A stretch of DNA of 36,207 nt. Origin: Chloroflexota bacterium (lineage in GTDB: Bacteria; Chloroflexota; Anaerolineae; Aggregatilineales; Phototrophicaceae). This document shows, one piece after another, positions 24,337 to 32,903 of the stretch. Position 1 is the first letter of the stretch. The number at the start of each line of letters is the position of its first letter. A program made the position numbers and the translations under genes. The stretch lies in the NCBI GenBank assembly GCA_026709625.1, contig JAPOSR010000068.1:1-36207 (forward strand), given 5' to 3'. The notes beneath the pieces were generated by a model. It was not told the DNA's origin and did not search any database. It saw only the letters and a program-made list of their open reading frames with translations.

Positions 24337-25963
24337 GCCGCTGAAACTCTTGCGCGCGCCCCGCCAGCAAAAAATCCAGCACGATGGAATCGACCAGACT
24401 CTCGACCGGCGCGCGGTCGTCGGTGAAGGCAATGGCGCTTTTGCCCAATGGCACGAGCGCGTCCGCCGCCTGTCGCAAAATGTCATAAAGCCGCGCGTCA
24501 ACCGAGTCGACGCGGTGGGCGATATTCTCGCGCAAGCTGGCTGCCAGAGTGGGCTGTACAGTCGCCACCAGAATGGTATTAAACGATTGCGGCACATCCA
24601 GGGCATGTACGCTGGGGAAGACCTGCTGCAGGGTGTTCGTCAGCGCATCAACCAATCGCCGGTCGGTATCGGTGCGCCCGACATTGATAGCCAGCGCGCC
24701 ATCGTCAGCCAGCCGCGCCTTGACTTCGCCGAAGAATTCGACCGTCGTCAAGTGCCAGGGAATATAGGGCGGGCGGTAGGCGTCTATGCCGATGACGCTG
24801 AATTGGCGGTCCAGTTTTCGCAGTTCATAGCGTCCATCGCCGGCGATAACCCGCAGAGACGGCATTTGCGCCTTGTTCATCGCGAAAAACTCCCCGCCCA
24901 CCTGGATGATCTCGGCATCCAGCTCAATGCCGGTGATGTTTATCTCTCCATAAACAGCCTGGTATTGACGCGCGGTTGTGCCAGCCGCCAAGCCGACTAG
25001 CAGCAGGGAGTCCACCTGGTCGGCGCGATAGGGCGGAGCATTAAAATAGGGCGCGGCCAAAAAGTATTGCCAGGTGCCGCCATAGAACAGCTCGTTTTTG
25101 TGCCACTGGCTGTGCACGCCTTGCCCCTCGTTCAGATAGAGATAGCGAAACCCAGCGCTGTCTTCCTGCACTTGAATGTAGTTGTATGCGCTTTCGCCAT
25201 CATAAAGCAGCTTTGCGCCCGCGGCTGGCGGACGCAGTGGCGAGGCCAGCGCCGTATTTGCCAGCAGCGCGATGACAAGCGGCAGCAGCAAATAGCGCAG
25301 CCCCTGCCGAGGCTCGAGGCGCAGCAAAGGCAGGCACGCGGCGAAGAACAGGACGCCCGCAAAAAGCAAAAAAGTGCGTGTCGTGCCCAACTGGGGAATC
25401 GTCACCAGCACCGGCAGGAATGTGCCCAGCAGGCTGCCCAAGGTGCTGATGGCATAAACCTGCCCGGCGACCTTGCCCGCCTGCGCTAGATCCCCGACAG
25501 CGAGGCGGATGACAAAAGGCGAAACCATGCCCAGCAGCGTGACTGGCAGCGCAAACAGCACCAGAATGACGAGAAACGAGCCCAGCGCCAGCGCCGCCTC
25601 GGCGCCAAAGACAGCCTGCGCCGCGCGTGATATGATGGGACGGGCGAGCAGCGGGATCAACGCAGCCAGGAAAGCCGCCCAAAGGATCAACTGCAGCAAA
25701 ACTGGCGCGTAGGGCCTGCGGTCGGCCAGCCGCCCACCGAGAAAGCAGCCTATCGTCAGGTACAGCAGCATCAAGCCAATGACATTTGCCCACACCAGGT
25801 TGCTGTTGCCAAACACATTCCCCAGCAGGCGCGAAGCCGAAAGCTCGATAGCCAAGGTCGTCATGCCGCTGACAAAAGCGATCAGATACAAGGTCGGCTT
25901 GCTGATGGCATTGGCGGGCGTGTTTGACAAGGCGAATCCCGGTGATGAAGGCGGCTGGGGCAT
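24329..25963 (-). CDS. Membrane-fused spermidine-synthase-like protein (MFS-like N-terminus, SpeE-fold C-terminus)
   Basis: 544 residues. Residues ~22-240 form about seven membrane helices of the kind fused to SpeE-like domains in many bacteria. The C-terminal domain (about 250-520) is a SAM-dependent Rossmann fold with LLVGLAAGTT (321-330), an acidic E347-x-D349, A-G-D376-G-R and D394 in VIGIDAYRPP. The loop of true polyamine synthases (D-S-(T/S)-D-P) is not present, and IPWHLTTVEFF follows instead, so a polyamine product should not be assumed. It overlaps the downstream TIGR01906-type gene by 8 bases. The start ATG has no clear ribosome binding site and lies 39 bases from the divergent GNAT gene. 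Confidence 0.85.
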   Translation of the reverse strand: MPQPPSSPGFALSNTPANAISKPTLYLIAFVSGMTTLAIELSASRLLGNVFGNSNLVWANVIGLMLLYLTIGCFLGGRLADRRPYAPVLLQLILWAAFLAALIPLLARPIISRAAQAVFGAEAALALGSFLVILVLFALPVTLLGMVSPFVIRLAVGDLAQAGKVAGQVYAISTLGSLLGTFLPVLVTIPQLGTTRTFLLFAGVLFFAACLPLLRLEPRQGLRYLLLPLVIALLANTALASPLRPPAAGAKLLYDGESAYNYIQVQEDSAGFRYLYLNEGQGVHSQWHKNELFYGGTWQYFLAAPYFNAPPYRADQVDSLLLVGLAAGTTARQYQAVYGEINITGIELDAEIIQVGGEFFAMNKAQMPSLRVIAGDGRYELRKLDRQFSVIGIDAYRPPYIPWHLTTVEFFGEVKARLADDGALAINVGRTDTDRRLVDALTNTLQQVFPSVHALDVPQSFNTILVATVQPTLAASLRENIAHRVDSVDARLYDILRQAADALVPLGKSAIAFTDDRAPVESLVDSIVLDFLLAGRAQEFQRRD

Positions 25964-26002
25964 CGTTGCGCGCCAGTATGCGCTCGCAGAGGCAAAAAAT
26001 CA

Positions 26003-26671
26003 ATGACGCTCCTTATCCGACCGGCGGCGCAAGCGGACATGGCTGTCATCGCGCAGATCGCCGCCACCACATTCGCCGAGGGCATCTTGCCGCAACGCGA
26101 CCATCTGCGCAGCAATTTTCTCCTGGTCGCGGAATGGCATGGCGCGGTGGTCGGATTCGCCGCCAGCTTTCTGACGCGGTCGGCAGCGGGGACGACGCGC
26201 TTTGAGCTGGATCTGCTGGCTGTGGATGCAGCTGCGCGGGGCAGGGGAGTCGGCTCTGGGCTGGTGGCTCGCTGCATCCAGACAGCATCGGCAAGCGGCG
26301 CTGATTCGCTGCGGGCTTTGGCGCGGACGGACAATCTCGTCATGAGCCGCATCGGCGCGCGCGCGGGCTTGCTGCGTTCGGCTTGCGCGTATGACCTGTA
26401 TATTGCCGAAGCCACGCCGATGAACGCGCCAGCATCGATTGCGCATGCGGCGCATCTGGTGCCGGTCGACACGCTGACCTACCGCGGCATCTGGCTGGAA
26501 GGCGGCTTAAGCCAAGCGGCGGTCGACCTGGCGCATCATCGCGCGCAGAGCCAGCAGCGGTCGCGGATCGGCGCGCTGGTTCCCGTTGCGGACGCGCCAG
26601 TTGCCGCGCTGTTGACCAAAAACGGCTTTGTTTCAGTCGGCGAGTTCTGCTGGTGGTCGCTCAGGCTATAA
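26003..26671 (+). CDS. GNAT-family N-acetyltransferase with a C-terminal half-domain
   Basis: 222 residues. The first ~140 are a GNAT domain: LLIRPAAQADM start, then motif A LDLLAVDAAARGRGVGSGL (residues ~70-88), with R-G-R-G-V-G binding the acetyl-CoA pyrophosphate. The last ~75 residues end in a sequence like the second half of a GNAT fold (VAALLTKNGFVSVGEFCWW), which suggests a tandem or partly lost second domain. The substrate is unknown. The start ATG follows GAGGC at about 10 bases. The gene ends inside the convergent oxidase gene (11-base overlap). Confidence 0.85.
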   Translation: MTLLIRPAAQADMAVIAQIAATTFAEGILPQRDHLRSNFLLVAEWHGAVVGFAASFLTRSAAGTTRFELDLLAVDAAARGRGVGSGLVARCIQTASASGADSLRALARTDNLVMSRIGARAGLLRSACAYDLYIAEATPMNAPASIAHAAHLVPVDTLTYRGIWLEGGLSQAAVDLAHHRAQSQQRSRIGALVPVADAPVAALLTKNGFVSVGEFCWWSLRL

Positions 26672-27806
26672 AGCGCGTCAGCTTGAACAGGCTGTCAGTG
26701 TGCGGCGTGCGTCCATCCAGCGCGAGCTCGCTGAGCATCTTGCCGATGGTTGTGCTGAACTTGAAGCCATGTCCGCTGAAGCCCGCGCCAATCACCACAT
26801 GGGCATGGTTGGGATGCTTGTCGATGATGAAGTGTTCGTCTGGCGTCTGCGTATACAGGCAGACGCGGCTACTCTGGACGGGCGCGGCGGCGACACCGGG
26901 GATGTGCGCGCGCAGAAACGGTCGCAGATTCTCGACATCCGCAACCCTGGTCGCATAGTCGATTTCACTTGGATGCGCCACAGCCGCCCCGCCGTGGAAG
27001 GCGACTTTGAATCCCGAACCTGCATGCGCTGGAATGCCATAAATCCCTTCGCCATCTCGCGCCCGAAAATGCGCGATATACACCGGGCAATTCTCGGCGC
27101 TGTGCAAGGGCAGGTCCGCTGGCGCGAGAAAATTAAGCTGGCAGCGCAAGACACGCAGCGGCAGATCGATGCCCGTTTGCGCCAGCAGCGATTTCGCCCA
27201 GGCACCAGCCGTGACGACCAGCCTCCCCGCAGAAAAATCGCCGCGACTGGACGCGACTTCGACGCTGTCACTGCCAATGCGGATAGCGGTCACGGCGGCA
27301 TGATCCAGCAATTCCGCTCCATTGGCGCGCGCCAGCTGAACATGTCCGCGGACCGCGCGCGAAGCCCGCACGAAGCCGCTGTCTGGCTGGTACAGCGCCG
27401 CGAAATTGTCGGCGAAACGAAATTGTGGAAACTGTTCCTGCGCCTCGGCCGGCGCAAGCAATTCGTGCGCGAGGCGGCTTTCTCGCGCCGCGGCGATCGT
27501 CGCTTGCAACGTTGGGTCGTCTTTGGGGCCAAAGTCAATGCCACCTGTCTTCATAACCAGCTGCTCGCCGAGTTCGTCTTCCAGCGCAAACCACAGCGGA
27601 TAGGTATCTTTCGCCAGGTCGACATAGTCGGGCTTGTCATAGGAATAGCGAATGATGCGCGAGAATCCATACGAGCTGCCGCGCTGATGATCAAGCGCAA
27701 ACTGCTCAAGCAGCAGGACACGCTGCCCGCGCCGACTCAGATAATAGGCGGCTGCGCTGCCCATAGCGCCCGCGCCGATTACAATGGCATCATAAGTGTC
27801 TGTCAT
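26661..27806 (-). CDS. FAD-dependent sarcosine oxidase / N-methyl-amino-acid oxidase family protein
   Basis: 381 residues, matching monomeric sarcosine oxidase length. The dinucleotide-binding start is AIVIGAGAMGSAAAYYL (7-23). By alignment with Bacillus monomeric sarcosine oxidase from memory, C316 corresponds to the Cys carrying covalent flavin, K267 to the O2-activating Lys, R50 to the substrate-binding Arg and K349 to a second substrate-site Lys. The His before that Arg (HHGDTR in the reference) is replaced: SSYGFSR here. It probably oxidises a secondary amine, releasing H2O2 and an aldehyde; the exact substrate (sarcosine, N-methyltryptophan, pipecolate) is open. It begins 24 bases after the DUF58 gene and may share its message. 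Confidence 0.88.
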   Translation of the reverse strand: MTDTYDAIVIGAGAMGSAAAYYLSRRGQRVLLLEQFALDHQRGSSYGFSRIIRYSYDKPDYVDLAKDTYPLWFALEDELGEQLVMKTGGIDFGPKDDPTLQATIAAARESRLAHELLAPAEAQEQFPQFRFADNFAALYQPDSGFVRASRAVRGHVQLARANGAELLDHAAVTAIRIGSDSVEVASSRGDFSAGRLVVTAGAWAKSLLAQTGIDLPLRVLRCQLNFLAPADLPLHSAENCPVYIAHFRARDGEGIYGIPAHAGSGFKVAFHGGAAVAHPSEIDYATRVADVENLRPFLRAHIPGVAAAPVQSSRVCLYTQTPDEHFIIDKHPNHAHVVIGAGFSGHGFKFSTTIGKMLSELALDGRTPHTDSLFKLTRFIA

Positions 27807-27830
27807 GTTGTTTTCCTGTGTCGCGCCGCT

Positions 27831-29087
27831 TCAAATCGGACGCTGCTCCAAGGCCAAGCCAATGTCATCGCCTTTGCAAACAATCAGAACCGGGATCTTC
27901 GCCAGCTGCAACATGCCGCGCACTTCGCTCGAATCCAAGCGGGGATTGAATGTCGCCGGGTCGATAAACACACAAAATGGACGGATGCCACGCCGCTGCA
28001 AGACCTGCGCTTCGGCGATCCAGCTCGCATCCAGCGAACTCGTGATGATCATCAAGGTTGTGCCGCGCGTGAACTGCATCGCCTCCAGAGACAGCATCTC
28101 GCGCAGGTTCATTTCTGATGCGCAACGGGCGACCGCCAGCGTCGACCAGATCATCGCCAGCTGCCGATTGCCGCGGTCGGGCAGCACAAAATGTCGATTG
28201 GGCGTGTATGCACTAAAGCCAACCACGCGCTCGTCGTCGATGAAGTGCTTGGCCAGCGAAGCCGCGATGACCACGCCATATTCTTCGGTGGCGGGCGGCA
28301 CCTGCGATGAAGTCGGAATGATTGTCCCGCCGGGGCTGGCTCGCCGAATGCTGCCATCATCATAAGCGGATTTTTCCGAAAAGTCGCTGAAGAGCCAGAT
28401 ATCCACCAGCGGGTCCAGTTCAAATTCCTTGACCATCAGCTCGCCCGTGCGCGCGGTGGACCGCCAGTGAATGCGATTCATGCTGTCGCCGGGCACATAG
28501 TCGCGGATGCTGCTCGCATTCGTGGTGACATGGTGGGTGAGCTGTCGCTGCGCATCGCCCCCAGACAGTTTGCTGACTGGCAACAGCACGCGCCGGATAT
28601 CGACAACACGCGGATAGACGATGAGCCGCTCGGTCGCGCCCAGCCGCCGTGGCGACTGGAACAGCCCAAATGGATCGCTGCTGATGACCGTGACGGGACC
28701 CAGCAGAAATTCGCCGCGCGCCGAACAAACTGTCTCGGCTGTCCAGCTGTATTCGCGCTTGCCCAGCATATTGGGGACGACATGGCTGGCGCGGTGCCCG
28801 GGCAAGGTGGAATGGTCGTGAATCTCCATCCAGAGTTTGGGCAGCCAGTTGGTCCTGCGCAGGCTGAAGCTTTCGCGAAAGACGCGCCCAACTTGCGAGC
28901 GGCGGCTGCGGGTGCGGCGGCGCAGGGCGATCCCGCTCAGCGACTGCCATGTCCACAGGCGCGAAAGCAGCAGCAAAACCCCCACCAGCCAAACGATGCT
29001 GAACAGAATAGCGCGCCCGGTGAAGAGCGCGATGAAAAGGCAGACCGCAGCCAGCAGGTAAAGCGCTCGTCGACGTTCGCTCGGCAT
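27831..29087 (-). CDS. DUF58-domain membrane protein (MoxR partner)
   Basis: 418 residues. Two N-terminal hydrophobic helices (about 8-23 and 27-42) are followed by a beta-rich segment. The DUF58 signature is IRDYVPGDSMNRIHWRSTAR (194-213), and the C-terminal part resembles a von Willebrand A-like fold. Proteins of this family are usually encoded next to MoxR AAA+ ATPases, as here (5 bases separate the two genes), and are thought to form a membrane complex acting in protein maturation or envelope stress. A loop of about 30 residues (around 245-275, rich in Ser, Gly and Pro) interrupts the usual domain after the signature. The specific target is unknown. Confidence 0.9.
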   Translation of the reverse strand: MPSERRRALYLLAAVCLFIALFTGRAILFSIVWLVGVLLLLSRLWTWQSLSGIALRRRTRSRRSQVGRVFRESFSLRRTNWLPKLWMEIHDHSTLPGHRASHVVPNMLGKREYSWTAETVCSARGEFLLGPVTVISSDPFGLFQSPRRLGATERLIVYPRVVDIRRVLLPVSKLSGGDAQRQLTHHVTTNASSIRDYVPGDSMNRIHWRSTARTGELMVKEFELDPLVDIWLFSDFSEKSAYDDGSIRRASPGGTIIPTSSQVPPATEEYGVVIAASLAKHFIDDERVVGFSAYTPNRHFVLPDRGNRQLAMIWSTLAVARCASEMNLREMLSLEAMQFTRGTTLMIITSSLDASWIAEAQVLQRRGIRPFCVFIDPATFNPRLDSSEVRGMLQLAKIPVLIVCKGDDIGLALEQRPI

Positions 29088-29092
29088 GCGAC

Positions 29093-30091
29093 TCAGCGAA
29101 CCGATGCGCCTGGCACTGGCGTCTCTTGCAGAATATCCTGAACGATGGTGCGCGTGGTGATATTTTTGATGCGCGCGACTGGACCCACGATAATGCGGTG
29201 CGCCAGCGTGACCTCCGCCAGCGCCTTGACATCGTCCGGGATGACGAAGTCGCGCCCGCTCATGGCAGCCCGCGCCTGCGCCGTTCGGAAGAGCGCCAGC
29301 GATCCGCGCGGACTGCTGCCCAGATACACATCGCTGTGCCGCCGCGAAGCTGTGATTAAGTTGATGATGTACTGCTGCACTTCTTTCGCCACATACACAT
29401 CTTTGATAGCCTGCTGCACAGTCAGCAGCTCTTGCAGGCTGACAACCTGCTGCAAGGTTTGCAGAGGGTGCTGATACTGCTGCGATGCGAGGATGCGCAA
29501 TTCGTCCTGCGGCTGTGGATAGCCTATCTTGATGCGAAGCAAAAAGCGGTCCAGCTGGGCTTCGGGCAAGGGGAAGGTGCCTTCGTATTCAATCGGGTTT
29601 TGCGTCGCCAAGATCAAGAACGGGTTGCTGAGGCGATAAGTGACGCCATCGACGGTCATCTGCCCCTCTTCCATGGCTTCCAGCAGCGCCGATTGCGTCT
29701 TCGGGGTGGCGCGATTAATCTCGTCAGCCAGCACAATCTGCGCCATAATTGGCCCCGCGCGGAACTCGAATTCGCGCGATTTTGGATTGAATATCGAAAC
29801 GCCCGTGATATCCGATGGCAGCATGTCGGGCGTGAATTGAATGCGGCTGAAGCTGCATCCCACCGCTTTCGCCAAAGCTTTCGCCATCATCGTCTTGCCA
29901 ACGCCAGGGATATCTTCCAGCAGCAGATGCCCGCGGCACAGCAAGCCCAGCGTCGTCAGGCGGATCTCGCTGCGCTTGCCCAAGATCACCTGGCTGACAG
30001 CGCTCACAATGCGCTCGGCAAGCTCTTGGACCGCGCTGGCGGTCGGCTGCGCGCGCTGCGTGCGCGTCGCTGTTCGGGGGTTTTCGCTCAT
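29093..30091 (-). CDS. MoxR-family AAA+ ATPase
   Basis: 332 residues. Walker A is P62-G-V-G-K66-T67 within [15 protein letters not shown]. Walker B is L121-A-D-E124, followed by [18 protein letters not shown], the MoxR-specific helix region. The sensor segment [21 protein letters not shown] region is present, as is the C-terminal lid with [10 protein letters not shown]. MoxR ATPases act as chaperones for partner complexes; the DUF58 protein encoded 5 bases downstream is the usual partner. No separate von Willebrand A, BatA/B or transglutaminase gene follows, so this is a minimal version of the cluster. Upstream is the 201-base divergent space shared with the roadblock gene. Confidence 0.96.
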   Translation of the reverse strand: MSENPRTATRTQRAQPTASAVQELAERIVSAVSQVILGKRSEIRLTTLGLLCRGHLLLEDIPGVGKTMMAKALAKAVGCSFSRIQFTPDMLPSDITGVSIFNPKSREFEFRAGPIMAQIVLADEINRATPKTQSALLEAMEEGQMTVDGVTYRLSNPFLILATQNPIEYEGTFPLPEAQLDRFLLRIKIGYPQPQDELRILASQQYQHPLQTLQQVVSLQELLTVQQAIKDVYVAKEVQQYIINLITASRRHSDVYLGSSPRGSLALFRTAQARAAMSGRDFVIPDDVKALAEVTLAHRIIVGPVARIKNITTRTIVQDILQETPVPGASVR

Positions 30092-30190
30092 AAACCACAG
30101 TCCGATTTTCGCGTGACTCCGCCCAGTATAGCGAAAACCGCATTGTTTGTAGCGGCTGCGACTGGCGATTGATATTGCCGGTCATTCATC

Positions 30191-30218
30191 TTGTTTTGGG
30201 GCGCATTAAAACTATACT
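30191..30218 (+). promoter_or_regulatory. Candidate promoter for the roadblock-pyrG unit
   Basis: TTGTTT (30191-30196), a 16-base spacer and TATACT (30213-30218) make a good sigma-70-type promoter about 75 bases before the GTG of the roadblock gene. The rest of the 30092-30292 space shows no hairpin or repeat that I can support. Confidence 0.5.
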
Positions 30219-30292
30219 ATATGCGTCGCGCTGAGCAGATCGACACACCACACAGCGGCGCGATTGCCAGCACACTGAATGGGTAACACACA

Positions 30293-30667
30293 GTGCCAGC
30301 CGCCAATGTCGAGCGCATTACCGAGCGTCTGAACAGTCTGCGCGCAGCAACCCCTGGCGCAGAAGCGGCGGCGGTGGTCAGCGTGGAAGGTTTGTTGATC
30401 GCTGCCGCGCTGCCCGATGACATGAGCGCGCGACGCATCGGCGCGATGTCTGCGGCTATGCTGGCGCTGGGCGAGCGCATCGCCAGTGAGCTGGGACGGG
30501 GCGAGCTGGAGCAGGTTTTCATCAAGGGACAGGCGGGTTATGTGCTGCTGCAAGGGCTGGACGAGGAGCGCCTGCTCACTGTGCTGGCAAGCGCCGATGC
30601 AAAACTCGGCCTGCTCTTTTTGGACATGCGCGCTGCCCGCCAAGACTTGCGCGAGCTGTTGACATGA
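30293..30667 (+). CDS. Roadblock/LC7-domain protein
   Basis: 124 residues from a GTG. One roadblock/LC7 domain covers nearly the whole protein: an N-terminal helix (ERITERLNSLRA), then AAAVVSVEGLLIAAALP, a long helix with SARRIGAMSAAMLALGERI, then GELEQVFIKGQAGYVLLQGL and a C-terminal helix. In bacteria such proteins often regulate small MglA-type GTPases, but no GTPase gene is present here. It ends 19 bases before the pyrG start and is presumably co-transcribed with it. Domain assignment is confident, the function is not. Confidence 0.85.
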   Translation: MPAANVERITERLNSLRAATPGAEAAAVVSVEGLLIAAALPDDMSARRIGAMSAAMLALGERIASELGRGELEQVFIKGQAGYVLLQGLDEERLLTVLASADAKLGLLFLDMRAARQDLRELLT

Positions 30668-30686
30668 CAAGTGACAGGATGGCTCT

Positions 30687-32321
30687 GTGAAACCGAAATA
30701 CATCTTCTGCACGGGTGGCGTCGTCAGCTCAGTGGGCAAGGGTCTGACGGTCGCCTCCATCGGGCGCATTTTGAAGGCGCGCGGGTTGAAAGTCGCCATC
30801 CAAAAGCTGGACCCCTATCTGAATGTCGACCCTGGCACGATGAATCCTTACCAGCATGGCGAAGTCTTCGTCACATCCGACGGCGCAGAGACCGACCTCG
30901 ACCTGGGTCATTATGAGCGCTTTGTGGATGAGCCAGTCAGCCGCTTGTCCAATGTGACAGCCGGGCAGGTGTACCTGACTGTCATCGAGAAAGAGCGCAA
31001 GGGCGATTATCTGGGAGGCACGATCCAGGTCGTGCCGCATATCACCAACGAAATCAAGCGCTGCATCAAATTGTTGGGCAAGCGCGCCGATGCCGATGTC
31101 GTCATTGTCGAGGTGGGCGGCACAGCTGGCGACATCGAAAGCCTGCCTTTCCTCGAGGCGCTCCGCCAGCTGCGCACCGAGTTTGGACGCCGCGATACCC
31201 TCAATGTCCATGTAACCTTCTTGCCGCACATCGGCGCGACCGGCGAGCTGAAGACCAAGCCAACCCAGCACAGCGTCCGCGACCTGCGTGGCATCGGCAT
31301 CCAGCCCAATGTGATCATCGCCCGCACCGACCACCCGGTTGATCAAGAAATCATCAACAAAATTGCGCTGTTTTGCGATGTAGACAAACATGCCGTCATC
31401 CCCCTCGAGACCACCGACAGCATTTATGCTGTGCCGCTGATGATCGAAGCCAGCGGCTTGGGCGATTTCATCTGCGAGCGATTTCATCTGCAACCCCAGC
31501 CGCCCGACCTGGACGCGTGGCGCGCTATCGTGAGTCGCGGCAGCCAAGCCACAGAGCGCCTGCGCATCGGCATTGTCGGTAAATATGTCGAGCTGCACGA
31601 TGCCTATATGTCGGTCAAAGAATCGCTCGTGCACGCCGCGATACAGCGCGGACAAGCTCTCGAAATTCGCTGGATTCACTCCGGCGAGCTGGAAAAAGGC
31701 AAAGGGATCGACGATCTGGTGTCGCTGGATGGCATCGTCGTGCCGGGCGGGTTTGGCGACCGCGGCATCGAAGGCAAAATTATCGCCGCCGCCCACGCGC
31801 GCGAAAACAAGGTGCCCTATCTAGGCCTGTGTCTGGGCATGCAGGTCATGTGCATCGAATTTGCGCGCAATGTGCTGGGCTTGGATGAGGCCAACAGCGC
31901 CGAGTTCGATGTCAGTACCCCGCACCCGGTCATTAATCTGATGATTGAGCAGCGTGCCATCACCGATATGGGCGGCACGATGCGGCTGGGCGAATATCCC
32001 TGCGTCTTGCAAAGCGACTCATTAGCGGCTTGCGCCTATGCGCGCCCGCAAATTATGGAAAGACACCGCCACCGGTTTGAATTTAACAACGCCTATCGCG
32101 AAGCCTTTATCCAGGGCGGCGTGAAGTTTAGCGGTTTAAGTCCTGATGGCATTTTGGTCGAGATCGCCGAATTGCAAGACCATCCTTTTATGCTGGGCTG
32201 CCAGTTCCATCCCGAGTTTCTCAGCCGCCCCAATCGCCCGCACCCGCTTTTTGACGCCTTCATCGGCGCAGCAGCTGAATACCGCGCCGAACTGGGGCAT
32301 CGTCATCAGGCGCTGGCTTAA
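30687..32321 (+). CDS. pyrG: CTP synthase
   Basis: 544 residues. The synthetase domain starts with FCTGGVVSSVGKGL (7-20, P-loop), and DPYLNVDPGTMNPYQHGEVFV follows in the usual place. The C-terminal glutamine amidotransferase domain has nucleophile C382 in LGLCLGMQV and the His/Glu pair in CQFHPEF. It makes CTP from UTP using ATP and glutamine. The start is a GTG: AGGA at 30676-30679 is 7 bases upstream, and the nearby ATG at 30679 runs into a stop after three codons, so it cannot be the start. It follows the roadblock gene by 19 bases. Confidence 0.98.
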   Translation: MKPKYIFCTGGVVSSVGKGLTVASIGRILKARGLKVAIQKLDPYLNVDPGTMNPYQHGEVFVTSDGAETDLDLGHYERFVDEPVSRLSNVTAGQVYLTVIEKERKGDYLGGTIQVVPHITNEIKRCIKLLGKRADADVVIVEVGGTAGDIESLPFLEALRQLRTEFGRRDTLNVHVTFLPHIGATGELKTKPTQHSVRDLRGIGIQPNVIIARTDHPVDQEIINKIALFCDVDKHAVIPLETTDSIYAVPLMIEASGLGDFICERFHLQPQPPDLDAWRAIVSRGSQATERLRIGIVGKYVELHDAYMSVKESLVHAAIQRGQALEIRWIHSGELEKGKGIDDLVSLDGIVVPGGFGDRGIEGKIIAAAHARENKVPYLGLCLGMQVMCIEFARNVLGLDEANSAEFDVSTPHPVINLMIEQRAITDMGGTMRLGEYPCVLQSDSLAACAYARPQIMERHRHRFEFNNAYREAFIQGGVKFSGLSPDGILVEIAELQDHPFMLGCQFHPEFLSRPNRPHPLFDAFIGAAAEYRAELGHRHQALA

Positions 32322-32330
32322 TCGCAAAAT

Positions 32331-32768
32331 CTATTCCACGGGCGTGACGGTGATATTGCCATAGACGCCTGTATTGATCGGCAGGCTGATGAGCAAACGC
32401 CCGCCGCTTTCCACTTTTGCGCGCGCTTCTTGCGCCTTGACCGGGACAGACAGCTCAATCTCACGCGTGATGGGACCAAAGCGCCGCTCTTGCAACAGAA
32501 AGCGCGCCGAAGTCGGAGTCGGCTCTGGCTCAGTCCGCAGGCTGATTGTCAAGATATTGGCTTCCAGGCTGATGTCGATGCTGTCTTTTACCAGCCCGTC
32601 TATGCTTTGCGTGCAGATGTAAATATGCCCGTCCGCCTCGTACATATCCACTGGCAGGTGTTCTGGGCTGCTGGTTACGGCGCGAATGCCTTTTTCGACC
32701 TGACGCGTGATTTGCTCGCCAATATGCTGAATATCGCGCAAGGGATGAAAGCGCGGTTCGTTCGTCAT
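32331..32768 (-). CDS. Small heat shock protein (Hsp20/alpha-crystallin family)
   Basis: 145 residues. The alpha-crystallin domain starts at LPVDMYEADGHIYI (residues ~43-56), includes ILTISLRTE and RFGPITREIELSVPV, and ends with AKVESGGRLLISLP, a variant of the usual A-x-x-x-n-G-V-L-x-I-x-x-P (Gly-Arg-Leu-Leu-Ile here). The C-terminal tail contains ITVTPVE, in place of the I-x-I anchor. It would hold unfolding proteins as an ATP-independent oligomeric chaperone. A good AAGGAG lies 6 bases before the ATG. No CIRCE-type inverted repeat is seen upstream. Confidence 0.92.
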   Translation of the reverse strand: MTNEPRFHPLRDIQHIGEQITRQVEKGIRAVTSSPEHLPVDMYEADGHIYICTQSIDGLVKDSIDISLEANILTISLRTEPEPTPTSARFLLQERRFGPITREIELSVPVKAQEARAKVESGGRLLISLPINTGVYGNITVTPVE

Positions 32769-32800
32769 GATCGCTCCTTCTGGGCTGGCTCGTTCACCCT

Positions 32801-32829
32801 ACTATACGCGAACGACAAAGATGTGTTGC
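32801..32829 (-). promoter_or_regulatory. Candidate promoter for the Hsp20 gene
   Basis: On the minus strand TTGCAA (32824-32829), a 17-base spacer and TATAGT (32801-32806) give a good sigma-70-type promoter, with a leader of about 26 bases before the Hsp20 ATG. Confidence 0.5.
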
Positions 32830-32840
32830 AAGCGGAGCAC

Positions 32841-32869
32841 TTTGATTCGCGTCGACTTTCGAGTATGCT
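32841..32869 (+). promoter_or_regulatory. Candidate promoter for pheA-asd
   Basis: TTTGAT (32841-32846), a 17-base spacer and TATGCT (32864-32869) lie about 34 bases before the pheA ATG. It is back to back with, and does not overlap, the Hsp20 promoter. Confidence 0.35.
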
Positions 32870-32903
32870 AGTGGGGTTGCAAGCATGATAAAGCAAGGTG
32901 CGC

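Noticed and set aside
24337..24606. N-terminal extension of the TIGR01906-type protein into the upstream gene
   Set aside because: The first 90 residues of that reading are Arg/Trp/Ser-rich and lie inside the SpeE-like gene; the GTG at 24336 gives the normal family length.
24329..25963. Calling the membrane-fused protein a true spermidine synthase
   Set aside because: The D-S-(T/S)-D-P loop of polyamine synthases is missing and no polyamine genes are nearby, so only the fold is claimed.
26628..28118. 496-codon plus-strand frame opposite the oxidase gene
   Set aside because: Arg/His-rich, and it crosses the oxidase/DUF58 gene boundary; the minus strand has flavin-binding residues in place.
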